NCBI GenBank assembly: GCA_000717735.1
Contig: JOBE01000059.1
Span: 1 to 41,060 of the forward strand
Length of the DNA: 41,060 bases
Direction: 5' to 3'
Source of the DNA: Streptomyces griseoluteus
GTDB lineage: Bacteria; Actinomycetota; Actinomycetes; Streptomycetales; Streptomycetaceae
Position 1 is the first letter of the stretch; the number at the start of each line of letters is the position of its first letter. A program made the translations under genes and the position numbers. Shown in pieces: positions 23,695 through 32,727 of this stretch. The notes beneath the pieces are model-generated. The model did not search any database. It was not told the origin of the DNA and worked only from the letters and a program-made list of their open reading frames with translations.

Positions 23695-24363
23695 ATGAGC
23701 ACGCCCACTTCTTCCCCAGCATCCGGACCGGCCGGCTCCGGTGACATGCTCCCGCAGAGCCGCTACATCGTGCCGCGTTTCATCGAGCGCACGTCGCAGG
23801 GCACCAGGGAGTACGACCCCTACGCCAAGCTCTTCGAGGAGCGCATCATCTTCCTCGGTCACGAGGTCGACGACGTCGTGGCGAACGACATCATGGCCCA
23901 GCTGTTATGCCTGGAGTCCCTGGACCCGGACCGGGACATCTCCCTGTACATCAACTCGCCCGGCGGCTCCCTGACGGCGCTCACCGCCGTCTACGACACC
24001 ATGCAGTTCGTCAAGCCCGACATCCAGACGGTCTGCCTGGGACAGGCCAACTCGGTGGCCGCCGTGATCCTGGCGACCGGGACGCCCGGCAAGCGCGCCG
24101 CCCTGCCCAGCGCCCGGATCCTGCTGCAGCAGCCGCACAGCCACGGCACGCAGGGCCAGGTCTCCGACCTGGTGATCCAGGCCACCGAGGTGCAGCGTCA
24201 GCGCGCGCTGGTGGAGGGCATGCTCGCCGAACACACCCTGCGGGACCTGGACCAGATCCGTGAGGACGTCGAGCGGGACAACGTCCTCACGGCCGAACAG
24301 GCGCTGGAGTTCGGGCTGATCGACCACGTCATCAGCCCGCGTTCCCTCGTCCGCGCCCGCTGA
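23695..24363 (+). CDS. clpP4: ClpP4-like subunit lacking the catalytic histidine
   Basis: A 222-residue ClpP homologue. Ser120 (GQANSVAA) and Asp195 (DVERDNV) of the triad are present, but the His of the HQP motif is Gln145 (ILLQQP, codon CAG). The fold regions INSPGGS and FGLIDHV are intact, so it is probably a structural or regulatory partner of the ClpP3-like subunit, with low or no activity of its own. Codon 71 is TTA (23905-23907), which is rare in Streptomyces and requires the bldA tRNA. An N-terminal extension of about 25 Ser/Pro/Gly-rich residues precedes the fold. A terminator follows. Confidence 0.88.
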   Translation: MSTPTSSPASGPAGSGDMLPQSRYIVPRFIERTSQGTREYDPYAKLFEERIIFLGHEVDDVVANDIMAQLLCLESLDPDRDISLYINSPGGSLTALTAVYDTMQFVKPDIQTVCLGQANSVAAVILATGTPGKRAALPSARILLQQPHSHGTQGQVSDLVIQATEVQRQRALVEGMLAEHTLRDLDQIREDVERDNVLTAEQALEFGLIDHVISPRSLVRAR

Positions 24364-24397
24364 CGGACACGCGCCGGCCGAACCGTCGACGCCCGGT

Positions 24398-24425
24398 GGG
24401 GCCGGGGAGTCCGCTCCCCGGCCCC
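24398..24425. terminator. Bidirectional terminator between clpP4 and the XRE regulator
   Basis: A perfect 12-bp stem (GGGGCCGGGGAG, 24398-24409) with a four-base loop and its complement at 24414-24425, between converging genes. Confidence 0.82.
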
Positions 24426-24439
24426 GCCGCCGTCGTTCC

Positions 24440-25255
24440 TCAGTGCCCGGACAGCTGCGGCAGGTGGTAGACGACCTCGAGCGAGGGGTGCATGCCGTCG
24501 GCGAGGATGACGAGGCGCATCGGGACCGTGCCGTGCCGGGGGTGACGGAGCCGCCGGACCTGCGGTTCCGTGTTGAGCACCCGGTACTCGTCCCACCAGG
24601 TCCGGAAGTCGCCGCTGACCTGCTTGAGGTCGTCGACCATCTCGCTGACGCAGCTCCGGCCGGGGAAGCCTGCCGACACCGCGCGGAGCCTGCCGACCTG
24701 GTCCCGGGCGTCGCGCCGCCAGTCGGCCAGCCGCACCCTCGCCTCCGGCACGGTGAACAGCCACCAGAGCAGGTTCCGGCGGGCCTCCGGCATGTGGCCG
24801 AAGTCGGTGTACCACTCGGCGGCGGCCTCGTTCCAGCCGAGGACGTCCCCCATCTTGTTCACGATGTACGCGGGGTTGGGGCTCAGCGAGTCGGCCACCT
24901 GCTGGAGGGCCGCCTCGGTGGGCGCGTGTCGTCTCTCGATGCGCTGGGGAAAGGTCCGGCTGTGGACGAGCTGGTGCATGTACGCGCGTTCGTGTTCGGC
25001 CAGATTGAGGGCGCCGGCCAGGCTGTCCAGGACCTTGAATGATGGAGAAACGTTCCTCCCCTGTTCGAGGAGCGTGTACCAGGTGAGGCTCAGACCCGCG
25101 AGTGCCGCCACTTCCTCCCGACGGAGGCCGGGCGTGCGACGCCGGGAGCCGTTCGGGAGATGGACATCCGCCGGAGTGAGTCTTTCGCGTCGAGTGCGTA
25201 AGAAATGAGCGAGTTCCTGCCTGCTGACTTCGTTGTCTAAGGCAACACCAGTCAT
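24440..25255 (-). CDS. XRE-family regulator with MmyB-like ligand-binding domain
   Basis: A 271-residue regulator. The helix-turn-helix (residues ~10-80) has the family signature RRTPGLRREEVAALAGLSLTWYTLLEQGR. The C-terminal part (~110-265) is the MmyB-like, PAS-related domain that binds a small hydrophobic ligand in related proteins (NPAYIVNKMGDVLGWN, YTDFGHMPEARRNLLWWLF). Leu6 and Leu19 are both encoded by TTA (25240-25238 and 25201-25199), strongly suggesting bldA-dependent expression. It lies directly downstream of the NRPS gene in the same direction, behind a terminator, and is the natural candidate for the cluster regulator. The ATG at 25255 has GGAAGAAG upstream. Confidence 0.88.
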   Translation of the reverse strand: MTGVALDNEVSRQELAHFLRTRRERLTPADVHLPNGSRRRTPGLRREEVAALAGLSLTWYTLLEQGRNVSPSFKVLDSLAGALNLAEHERAYMHQLVHSRTFPQRIERRHAPTEAALQQVADSLSPNPAYIVNKMGDVLGWNEAAAEWYTDFGHMPEARRNLLWWLFTVPEARVRLADWRRDARDQVGRLRAVSAGFPGRSCVSEMVDDLKQVSGDFRTWWDEYRVLNTEPQVRRLRHPRHGTVPMRLVILADGMHPSLEVVYHLPQLSGH

Positions 25256-25563
25256 CAAATTTCTTCTTCCGCGATTAAGAATTCCACCGTATCCGCCGTC
25301 GTGAGCCGTGTTCCACACGCAGCCTAATACATGGGTCGCGGATGAATTGAGACGTAGATCAAGGTTTGGTCGTGACGGTGCACGGGTATTGTGGAATCTT
25401 CGGGGAGTGGTTTTTGGCCAAGATCACCCCGGCGTTCAACTGATCGTCTCCCTCACGCAATTCCGGCTGCAAACCAGCCAGGGGAAACGCCGACGAGCCG
25501 GCGTACGCGCACCGGCTCGTCGGCCCTCCGGAAACCCGGGTCAGTATTCGGTTTTCACGCCTC
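25256..25563. other. Gap between the NRPS stop and the XRE start
   Basis: This 308-bp gap is more AT-rich than its surroundings and has no coding potential that I trust. It holds the NRPS terminator (25489-25524) and, nearer the regulator, its promoter region. TACGGT on the minus strand is a weak -10 candidate upstream of the GGAAGAAG ribosome-binding site, but no good -35 fits. Confidence 0.5.
25489..25524 (-). terminator. Terminator of the NRPS gene
   Basis: A perfect 13-bp stem, GCCGACGAGCCGG (25489-25501) pairing with 25512-25524, with a ten-base loop, 39 bp beyond the NRPS stop codon. Confidence 0.75.
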
Positions 25564-28500
25564 TCATTCCGCGGCCCGTGCCACGTGCTCGGCCACGACG
25601 GAGACGTGCGGCTCGTCCAGGAGCACGAGGTGGTCACCGGGAACGTCGACCACCTCGACCCGGCCGGTGGTCAGTTCCCGCCAGCCGTTCGTCGGGTCCT
25701 CGTGCAGGCTGTCGGCCGCGCCGTGCATCGGTTCGAGCACCTTGGGCAGGGGAGCGGTCGCCCGCAGCAGCACGAGATCCTCGTCGGCCGGCTCCGGCCG
25801 GTAGGTGAGCAGCGCGTGCCAGTGCGCCCTGAACATCGCGAAGAGACGGCGCACCGAACTGTGCGAACCCTCCGCCGGCAGGATGCCCGCCGCCGTGGCG
25901 CGCTCCACGACGAAGTCGAACTTCCCCTCGGCGTCGAGCCCTTCGGGGATGGCCTCCAGCGGCGCCTCGCCGCCGCGCTCCATCCACAGCAGCTCCCAGA
26001 AGAACCACTCGAGCAGTGAGTCGTCGGCGACGCTCGGCCGCTCCCCCGGGGCGAGGGCGATCGGGTCGATGAGGATCAGGGAGGCGACGTCCTCCGGGTG
26101 GGTACGGCGCAGCTGCCGGGCCATCTCGAAGGCGATGAACCCGCCGAACGACCAGCCGCCGATGACGTACGGGCCGTCCGGCCGCACCCGGCGGACGGCC
26201 TCCAGGTAGCGGGCGGCGATCTCCGGTACGGAGTCGGACGGTTCGACACCCGGGTGGGTGCCGGCGGCCTGCAGCGCGTACACCGGCCGGTCCTCCGGGA
26301 GGTGCTCCGCGAGGCGCAGGTAGCAGAGCACGTTGCCGCCCAGCGGATGGACCAGGAACATCGGCGGGAGGCTGCCCGTCGTGCGGATCGGGACGACCGG
26401 GTCGTAGGCCACCTCCGCCTCCCGCTCCCGCAGCCGCCGGGCGAGGCCCGCGACGGTGGGGGTACCGATGAGGGACGACAGCGGGACGTTGACCCCGAAG
26501 AGCTTCTCGATCGTCACCACGAGCCGCATCGCGGTCAGCGACGTGCCGCCGAGCGCGAAGAAGTCGTCGTGCACGCCGACGTCCGGTACGTGAAGGAGCT
26601 CGGCGAACACCCCGGCCAGCGCGCGTTCCCGGGCGTCGCGCGGCGCCACCCGGTCCTCGCTCACCCGGGCGATCAGGGCCGTGCGGCGCAGCTGCGCGTC
26701 GTCCCGCTTCCCGCTCGGGGTCAGCGGCAGCGCGGGCAGCCAGGCGAAGTGCGAGGGCACCATGTAGTCGGGCAGGAGCCCGCGCAGCCGCGCCCTGATG
26801 TCCTCGACCGGTGCCGCTCCCTCCTCGCCGACGAGGAAGGCCGCGAGGAAGGCGTCGGCGCCGTCGCGGTGGCGGGCCACGACCGCGACCTCGCGGACGC
26901 CGGGGTACTCGTCGGCCAATTTGGTCAACGCCAGCTCCACCTCGGCGAGTTCGACGCGGAAGCCGCGTACCTTCACCTGGGAGTCCTCCCGGCCCAGCCA
27001 GACGAGGTCGCCGCTCGGCAGGAGGCGGGCCAGGTCGCCGGTGCGGTACAGGCGCTCGCCCGGCTCCCCGTAGGGGTGGGGCACGAAGCGCTCGTCGGTG
27101 AGATCGGGGCGCCCCAGGTAGCCCTGGGCCAGGCAGACCCCGCCGATGTGGATGACGCCCTTCGCGCCGGGCGGCACGGGCCGCATGTCGGCGTCGAGCA
27201 GGTACAGGTCGATGCCGTCCAGGGGCCTGCCGATCGGCGGCAGCGCCGGGAACTCCGCCGGGTCGCCGGTCATCGTGAAGGCGGTGAGGAGATGGGTCTC
27301 GGTGGGGCCGTACTGGTTCTCGAGGACCGTTCCCGGCACCGCGGCGCAGAAGCGGCGGATCTCGTCGGTGACGCGCAGCTGCTCGCCGGAGGAGATGATC
27401 ACGCGCAGCGCGGCCGGGCGGATGCCGAGGGCCTCGGACGCCTCCGCGAGCTGCTGGAGGGCGACGTACGGCAGGAACACCCGCTCCACCGCCTCTCGTT
27501 CGAGGAGCCGGAGGAGCGCCGGCATGTCCCGCCGCTCCTCCTCGCGGACGAGCTGGAGCGTGCCGCCGCCGCACAGAGTCGAATAGATCTCCTGGAAGGA
27601 GACGTCGAAGCTCAGCGGCGCGAACTGCAGCGTCCTGCCGCCGGCCGCCCCGCTCGCCGCCGGGATCTGCCACTCCATGTAGGAGGCGAGCGTCCGGTGC
27701 GGCAGCATGACGCCCTTCGGCTCGCCCGTCGACCCGGAGGTGAACAGGATGTACGCGGTCGTCTCCCCGGTGACCTCGGGCAGCGTCACCGGCTCCAGGC
27801 CGTCGTCCGCCGCGAGCGCCTCGTCGAGCGGCAGCACCTCGGCCGCGGGGAAGAGGGCGGCGTGGCGCTCGGGAGCGAGGACCCGGAAGGGATCCGAGCG
27901 ATCGACCATCAGCGCGAGCCGGTCCGCCGGGTACGTCACGTCCAGGGGGACACAGGCCGCGCCCGCCCTGGCGATGCCGAGCACCGCCGCGACGACCTCC
28001 GGTGAGCGGTCCATCGCCAGGCCGATACGGGCACCGGCGCCCGCGCCCAGGCGCACGAGCCGGCGGGCCACCCGTCCCGCGGCCTCGTCGAGGCGCCGGT
28101 ACGTCCACCGCTGGTCCTCGAAGGCCACGGCGATGGCGTCCGGCGTCGCGGCGGCCCGCTCCGCGAAGCGGTCGGTGACCAGGGCGGGCAGTTCGGTGCG
28201 GGGCGAGGGTGCGACTGCCGGGGCGAGGAAGCCGAAGCCGACGGTCTCGTCCGGCCGCTCGACGATGCGGCGCAGCAGCTCCAGGTACACACGGCCGAAC
28301 CGCTCGGCCTGGGCCCGGGTGAAGACCCGGCCGTCGTGGTCCATGCGCAGCCAGATCCGCTGGTCGGCGGGGTCGACGACCGCGTTGACCAAGAGCTTGA
28401 AGTTCGTCTCCTCGTAGGTGCGGAAGTCCGTCAGCTCCACGCCGGTGTGCCGCAGCAGTTCGCCGAGGACCCGCGGGTCGACGTAGTTGAACGCCGACTC

Positions 28501-31500
28501 GATCACGGTGTCTCCGCCCAGGTCCTCCTGGACGGCACTGAGGGGGTAGTGGCGGTGGGGGTGCGCCTCCTGCTCCTGCAGATGGGCCTCGCGCACCACG
28601 TCCAGCCAGCTGCGGGGGCCGGGACCGATGCGGATCGGCGTCGTGCCGAGGAACAGGCCGGCGATCCGCTCGGCCCCGTCGAGCTCGGGCCGCCCGTGCA
28701 TGACGAGGCCGGTGACCACGTCGTCCGTGCCGCCGAACAACCGCAGCAGCAGACAATGCGCCGCGAACAGCACGGACTTGACGGGAACGGACCGCTCCCG
28801 GGTGAAGCGGCGCAGCGCCTCGCCGAGACCGTCGGGGAACTCCACCCGGTGCGCGAAGACGCCCTCGGAGCCCGGTGCCCCGTACGGACGGAAGCCGTCG
28901 AGCTGTACGGGCTCCGCCCCGGCGAGCTTGTGCCGCCAGAAGCTCCGTGCGGCCTCGGAGGCCAGGGCGCGCCGCTCGTCGAGCACGTAGTGCGCGGCGG
29001 ACGGCAGCGGGCCGTCCGCGACCGGCTCCACGTCCTGCCCGGCCTCGTGCAGATAGTCCTGGAGCAGCTCGCGGACCAGGGTCGCCACGCTCCAGCCGTC
29101 GAGGATGGCGTGGTGGAAGCTGAGGACGAGCTCCACCGAGTCCCGCAGGGCGTGGGCCCGGAAGTGGTAGAGCGGCGGGCGGTCGAAGTCGTAGGCGTGG
29201 TGCCGGCGTTCCTCGATGTGCGCGCGGACGGCGGCCTCGGCCTCCTCGGCGCCTGCCTCGCGCAGATCGACCGCCTCGAAGCCGCCGTCGACCCGGGGGT
29301 GGACGGTCTGCAGGGGTTCGGTGAAGCCGGCGAGGGAGAAGCCGGAGCGCAGCACCGGGTGGCGGGCGACGAGCCTGCCGAACGCCGTGCGCAGCGCCTC
29401 CTCGTCCCACGGGAGACGCAGCGAGTAGCGGAAGACGTCGTGGTAGACGGCCGAGTTCTCGTGCTCGCGGCTGTGGTAGAGCAGGCCGAGCTGGAGACGG
29501 GTGGCGGGATAGGCGTCGGCCAGGCCCGCCACACGGGCCCGGTCCACGGCCGGCACCAGGGCGAAGGGCTCGAGAAGCGCCGCGCTCCCGGGGGCCGCCG
29601 AGGTGCGCACGCGTCCGGCGAGCCCGGCCACCGTGGGGTTGAGCACCAGGTCGGCCAGGGTGAAGTGGACGCCCCGCCGCTCCGCCAGGGCGCGGATCCG
29701 CAGCATGAGGATGGAGTCGCCGCCGAGGGCGTAGTAGTTCTGGTGCACCCCCACCCGCTCCACGGCAAGGACCTCGGACCAGACGGCGGCGAGCACGGCC
29801 TCGACCTCGTCGCGCGGCGCCTCGTCATCGGCCGCGGACAGCGTGGGCGCCGGGAGCCGGCGGCGGTCGGTCTTGCCGTTCGGGGTGAGCGGGATCGCGT
29901 CGAGCCGCGTGAAGTGGGCGGGGACCATGTACCCGGGCAGGGCGGCGGCCAGGTGGCCGCGCAGCACGGCCGCGTCCAGGTCCTCGTCGGCCGTGTAGTA
30001 GCCGACGAGGTACGTGCCGCGGTCGGCCGACCGGTGGCCGGTGACGGCCGCCGCCCGGACGCCGGGGCAGGTCGCCAGGCGGTCCTGCACCTCGCCGGGT
30101 TCGACGCGGTTGCCGCGGATCTTGACCTGTCCGTCGATCCGGCCCAGGTACTCGATGTCCCCGCTCGCCAGGCGGCGTACGAGGTCGCCCGAGCGGTACA
30201 TGCGGCCGCCGGGCACGAACGGATCGTCGGCGAACCTCTCCCGGGTCAGATCCGGCCGGTCCAGGTAGCCGCGGGCCACGCCGACGCCCGCGATGCACAG
30301 CTCGCCGGGCGCGCCGACCGGCTGCGGGCCGCCGTCCTGATCGAGCACGTACAGGCGGGTGTTGTCGATGGGCCGGCCGATCGGCACACGGCCCACCGGT
30401 CGTGCGGGGTCGGCGGGGCAGTCGAAGTACGAGACGTCGACGGTCGCCTCGGTCGGCCCGTACAGGTTGACGAGCCGGGGCGCCGCCGCCCCGGCGAAGA
30501 GCCGGTTGAAGCGGTCCACCAGGGCGGGCGGCAGCGCCTCTCCGCTGCAGAAGACGTGGTGCAGCGACCTGGTGTCGTCGAGCAGCCCGGGGGAGTCCTC
30601 CAGGAGGTCGAGGAAGGTGGCGAACATCGAGGGGACGAAGTGGACGACGCCGACCCGGCGGCGGGCGATCGTGCGCAGGATCTCCCGCGGGTCCTTCTCG
30701 CCGCCCGGCGGCAGCAGGGCGAGGGAGGCGCCCTCGACGGCCCACCAGAACAGCTCCCACACCGAGACGTCGAAGGAGACCGGCGTCTTCTGCAGCAGGA
30801 CGTCGCCCTCGCCGACGGGGTAGCGGCGCTGCATCCAGGCCAGCCGGTTGACGACCGAGCGATGCTCGACGACCACGCCCTTGGGTTTGCCCGTGGAGCC
30901 CGAGGTGTAGATGACGTAGGCCGGGTCGCGCGGCCCGGCGGCCGGCTCCAGGGGCGCGTCGGAGGCCCGCGGGAGGTCGTCGACGTCGAGGACGGGCACC
31001 TCGCCGCCGAGCACCGTGCCACCGAGCCCGGCCGCCCCACCGCCGCGCGCCACCAGGACCGCCTTGGCGCCCGAGTCCTCGATGAGGAGGCGGATCCGCT
31101 CCGCCGGATGATCGGGCGCCACCGGCGTGTAGGCGGCCCCCGCCTTCAGTACGCCGAGAATGGCGGCCGGCAGGGACAGGCAGCGCTCCATCAGCACCGC
31201 CACCCGGTCACCGGGCCCCACGCCCCCGTCCCGCAGCACTCGCGCGACGTGGCCGGCCCGCTCGTCGAGCCCGGCGAAGGTGAGCGACCGCCCGGTGGCG
31301 TCGTCGATGACGGCGGTGCGGTCCGGCGTACGGGCGGCCTGCTCCTCGAACAGCCCGTGGAGCGTCCGGTCCGCCGCGTAGTCCACGGCCGTGTCGTTGC
31401 AGCCGGCCACGAGCGCGGCCCGCTCGTCGGCGTCCAGCATGGAGATCTCGGCGAGCGGCCGGTCCGGGGCGTCCAGGGTGCGTTCGATGACGGCCTTCAG

Positions 31501-32727
31501 ATGACGGCCCACCGCCTCGACGGGGAAGTCCTCGTCGAAGACGTCGCAGCCGTAGTCCACGTCGACGAGGAGGTCGCCGACGTCGTCGAGTTCGTTGACG
31601 ACGACCGCCAGCGCGTCCGTGTCGTGGGCGCGTGCCTGCACCACGGTCCCGTAGGAGAGGCCGGGGATCTCCTGCTGCCGCGGCCAGCGCAGATGCGCGA
31701 TGGTCACGTCGAACAGGCGGCGCGGCCCGTCGCTGCTGTGCAGGGGGAGGTCCCGCAGCACGTCGCCCAGGGCGAGTCGCTCGTGCGGCTTGAGGGCGCG
31801 GGTGGCGCTGCGGATCTCCGCCACGAGTTCGCCCATGGTCCTGCCGCCCGACGGGCGGGCCACCAGAGGAAGGGTGTTGGCGAAGTGGCCGACCGTCCGG
31901 CGCTGTTCGTCGGTGGGCCGGTTGAGCAGCGGCACGCCGAGCACGACCTCCTCGGTGCGCAGCACGCGGGAGAGGTAGACGGAGAAGGCGGCGGAGACGA
32001 AGGCGAAGACCGAGTCGCCTCGCTCGCGGACGCGGTTCACCAGGGCCCGCTCGATGACGAAGCTGTGGCGGGCGCTGCGCCGCGCGCCGCTGGCCTCCTT
32101 CCGGGGGAAGAACTCGGGGACGACGTCCGCCATGGCCCCCCGGAAGAAGTCCCGGTCCGCCCGGTGCTCCCGCGAGACCCGGTAGTCCTCCTCGGCGCGC
32201 ACGAAGTCGACGTACTGCGGGGCTTCGGCGGTGAGCGGAACACCGGTGCGCAGGACGTGCGCGTAGTCGGCGCGGACCCGTGTCATGAACAGGTTGAGGC
32301 CCCAGGCGTCGGCGACGATGTGGTGGGCCTTGACGTGGGCGTGGACGACCGAACCGGACTCCACGAGGAGGGTCAGCTCGGACGTCCGGCCGCCGCGCAG
32401 GTCGAAGGGCCGGTCGAAGGACTCGCGTATCCAGCGGCGGCAGGCGGCCGCCGGATCGGCTTCGGAGCCGAGGTCGACGGTGCGGACCTCCGGCACGTCG
32501 GCGAGCCACTGGTGGGGCGTGCCCTCCACCTCGCCGAAACGGAGCCGGAACGCGTCGGCGGCCACGGCCGCCCGGTGCAGGCATTCCGCCAGGACGCCGA
32601 GGTCGACGGGGCCGCGGAAGCTGTCGTAGATCTGGCAGTTGAACTGAGGGTTTTCCGGAAAGTTCGAGTTGGCCGCCCAGACGTCACGCTGATAGGCCGT
32701 CAGCGGAGTACGCGCAATGGCATTCAC
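25564..32727 (-). CDS. Dimodular NRPS, C-A(Ser)-T-C-A(Pro-like)-T-TE
   Basis: A 2387-residue megasynthase. C1 (~8-430) has HHIVADA at 135-141. A1 (~455-960) has specificity residues D V W H F S L V D, the serine code. T1 is at ~975-1045 (LGGDS). C2 (~1070-1500) has HHAILDG at 1205. A2 (~1515-2012) reads D V Q F I S Q L L, near the proline code DVQ(L/F)IAHVV but changed at four positions. T2 is at ~2030-2100 (LGGTS), and the TE (~2120-2387) has Ser2193 in GWSFGG. A C domain at the very N-terminus implies loading of a fatty acyl chain. Expected product: acyl-Ser-Pro-like dipeptide released by TE. With the FAD monooxygenase nearby this matches pyrrolizidine/brabantamide synthetases. The GTG at 32727 has GAGGGG upstream. 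Confidence 0.92.
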   Translation of the reverse strand: MNAIARTPLTAYQRDVWAANSNFPENPQFNCQIYDSFRGPVDLGVLAECLHRAAVAADAFRLRFGEVEGTPHQWLADVPEVRTVDLGSEADPAAACRRWIRESFDRPFDLRGGRTSELTLLVESGSVVHAHVKAHHIVADAWGLNLFMTRVRADYAHVLRTGVPLTAEAPQYVDFVRAEEDYRVSREHRADRDFFRGAMADVVPEFFPRKEASGARRSARHSFVIERALVNRVRERGDSVFAFVSAAFSVYLSRVLRTEEVVLGVPLLNRPTDEQRRTVGHFANTLPLVARPSGGRTMGELVAEIRSATRALKPHERLALGDVLRDLPLHSSDGPRRLFDVTIAHLRWPRQQEIPGLSYGTVVQARAHDTDALAVVVNELDDVGDLLVDVDYGCDVFDEDFPVEAVGRHLKAVIERTLDAPDRPLAEISMLDADERAALVAGCNDTAVDYAADRTLHGLFEEQAARTPDRTAVIDDATGRSLTFAGLDERAGHVARVLRDGGVGPGDRVAVLMERCLSLPAAILGVLKAGAAYTPVAPDHPAERIRLLIEDSGAKAVLVARGGGAAGLGGTVLGGEVPVLDVDDLPRASDAPLEPAAGPRDPAYVIYTSGSTGKPKGVVVEHRSVVNRLAWMQRRYPVGEGDVLLQKTPVSFDVSVWELFWWAVEGASLALLPPGGEKDPREILRTIARRRVGVVHFVPSMFATFLDLLEDSPGLLDDTRSLHHVFCSGEALPPALVDRFNRLFAGAAAPRLVNLYGPTEATVDVSYFDCPADPARPVGRVPIGRPIDNTRLYVLDQDGGPQPVGAPGELCIAGVGVARGYLDRPDLTRERFADDPFVPGGRMYRSGDLVRRLASGDIEYLGRIDGQVKIRGNRVEPGEVQDRLATCPGVRAAAVTGHRSADRGTYLVGYYTADEDLDAAVLRGHLAAALPGYMVPAHFTRLDAIPLTPNGKTDRRRLPAPTLSAADDEAPRDEVEAVLAAVWSEVLAVERVGVHQNYYALGGDSILMLRIRALAERRGVHFTLADLVLNPTVAGLAGRVRTSAAPGSAALLEPFALVPAVDRARVAGLADAYPATRLQLGLLYHSREHENSAVYHDVFRYSLRLPWDEEALRTAFGRLVARHPVLRSGFSLAGFTEPLQTVHPRVDGGFEAVDLREAGAEEAEAAVRAHIEERRHHAYDFDRPPLYHFRAHALRDSVELVLSFHHAILDGWSVATLVRELLQDYLHEAGQDVEPVADGPLPSAAHYVLDERRALASEAARSFWRHKLAGAEPVQLDGFRPYGAPGSEGVFAHRVEFPDGLGEALRRFTRERSVPVKSVLFAAHCLLLRLFGGTDDVVTGLVMHGRPELDGAERIAGLFLGTTPIRIGPGPRSWLDVVREAHLQEQEAHPHRHYPLSAVQEDLGGDTVIESAFNYVDPRVLGELLRHTGVELTDFRTYEETNFKLLVNAVVDPADQRIWLRMDHDGRVFTRAQAERFGRVYLELLRRIVERPDETVGFGFLAPAVAPSPRTELPALVTDRFAERAAATPDAIAVAFEDQRWTYRRLDEAAGRVARRLVRLGAGAGARIGLAMDRSPEVVAAVLGIARAGAACVPLDVTYPADRLALMVDRSDPFRVLAPERHAALFPAAEVLPLDEALAADDGLEPVTLPEVTGETTAYILFTSGSTGEPKGVMLPHRTLASYMEWQIPAASGAAGGRTLQFAPLSFDVSFQEIYSTLCGGGTLQLVREEERRDMPALLRLLEREAVERVFLPYVALQQLAEASEALGIRPAALRVIISSGEQLRVTDEIRRFCAAVPGTVLENQYGPTETHLLTAFTMTGDPAEFPALPPIGRPLDGIDLYLLDADMRPVPPGAKGVIHIGGVCLAQGYLGRPDLTDERFVPHPYGEPGERLYRTGDLARLLPSGDLVWLGREDSQVKVRGFRVELAEVELALTKLADEYPGVREVAVVARHRDGADAFLAAFLVGEEGAAPVEDIRARLRGLLPDYMVPSHFAWLPALPLTPSGKRDDAQLRRTALIARVSEDRVAPRDARERALAGVFAELLHVPDVGVHDDFFALGGTSLTAMRLVVTIEKLFGVNVPLSSLIGTPTVAGLARRLREREAEVAYDPVVPIRTTGSLPPMFLVHPLGGNVLCYLRLAEHLPEDRPVYALQAAGTHPGVEPSDSVPEIAARYLEAVRRVRPDGPYVIGGWSFGGFIAFEMARQLRRTHPEDVASLILIDPIALAPGERPSVADDSLLEWFFWELLWMERGGEAPLEAIPEGLDAEGKFDFVVERATAAGILPAEGSHSSVRRLFAMFRAHWHALLTYRPEPADEDLVLLRATAPLPKVLEPMHGAADSLHEDPTNGWRELTTGRVEVVDVPGDHLVLLDEPHVSVVAEHVARAAE

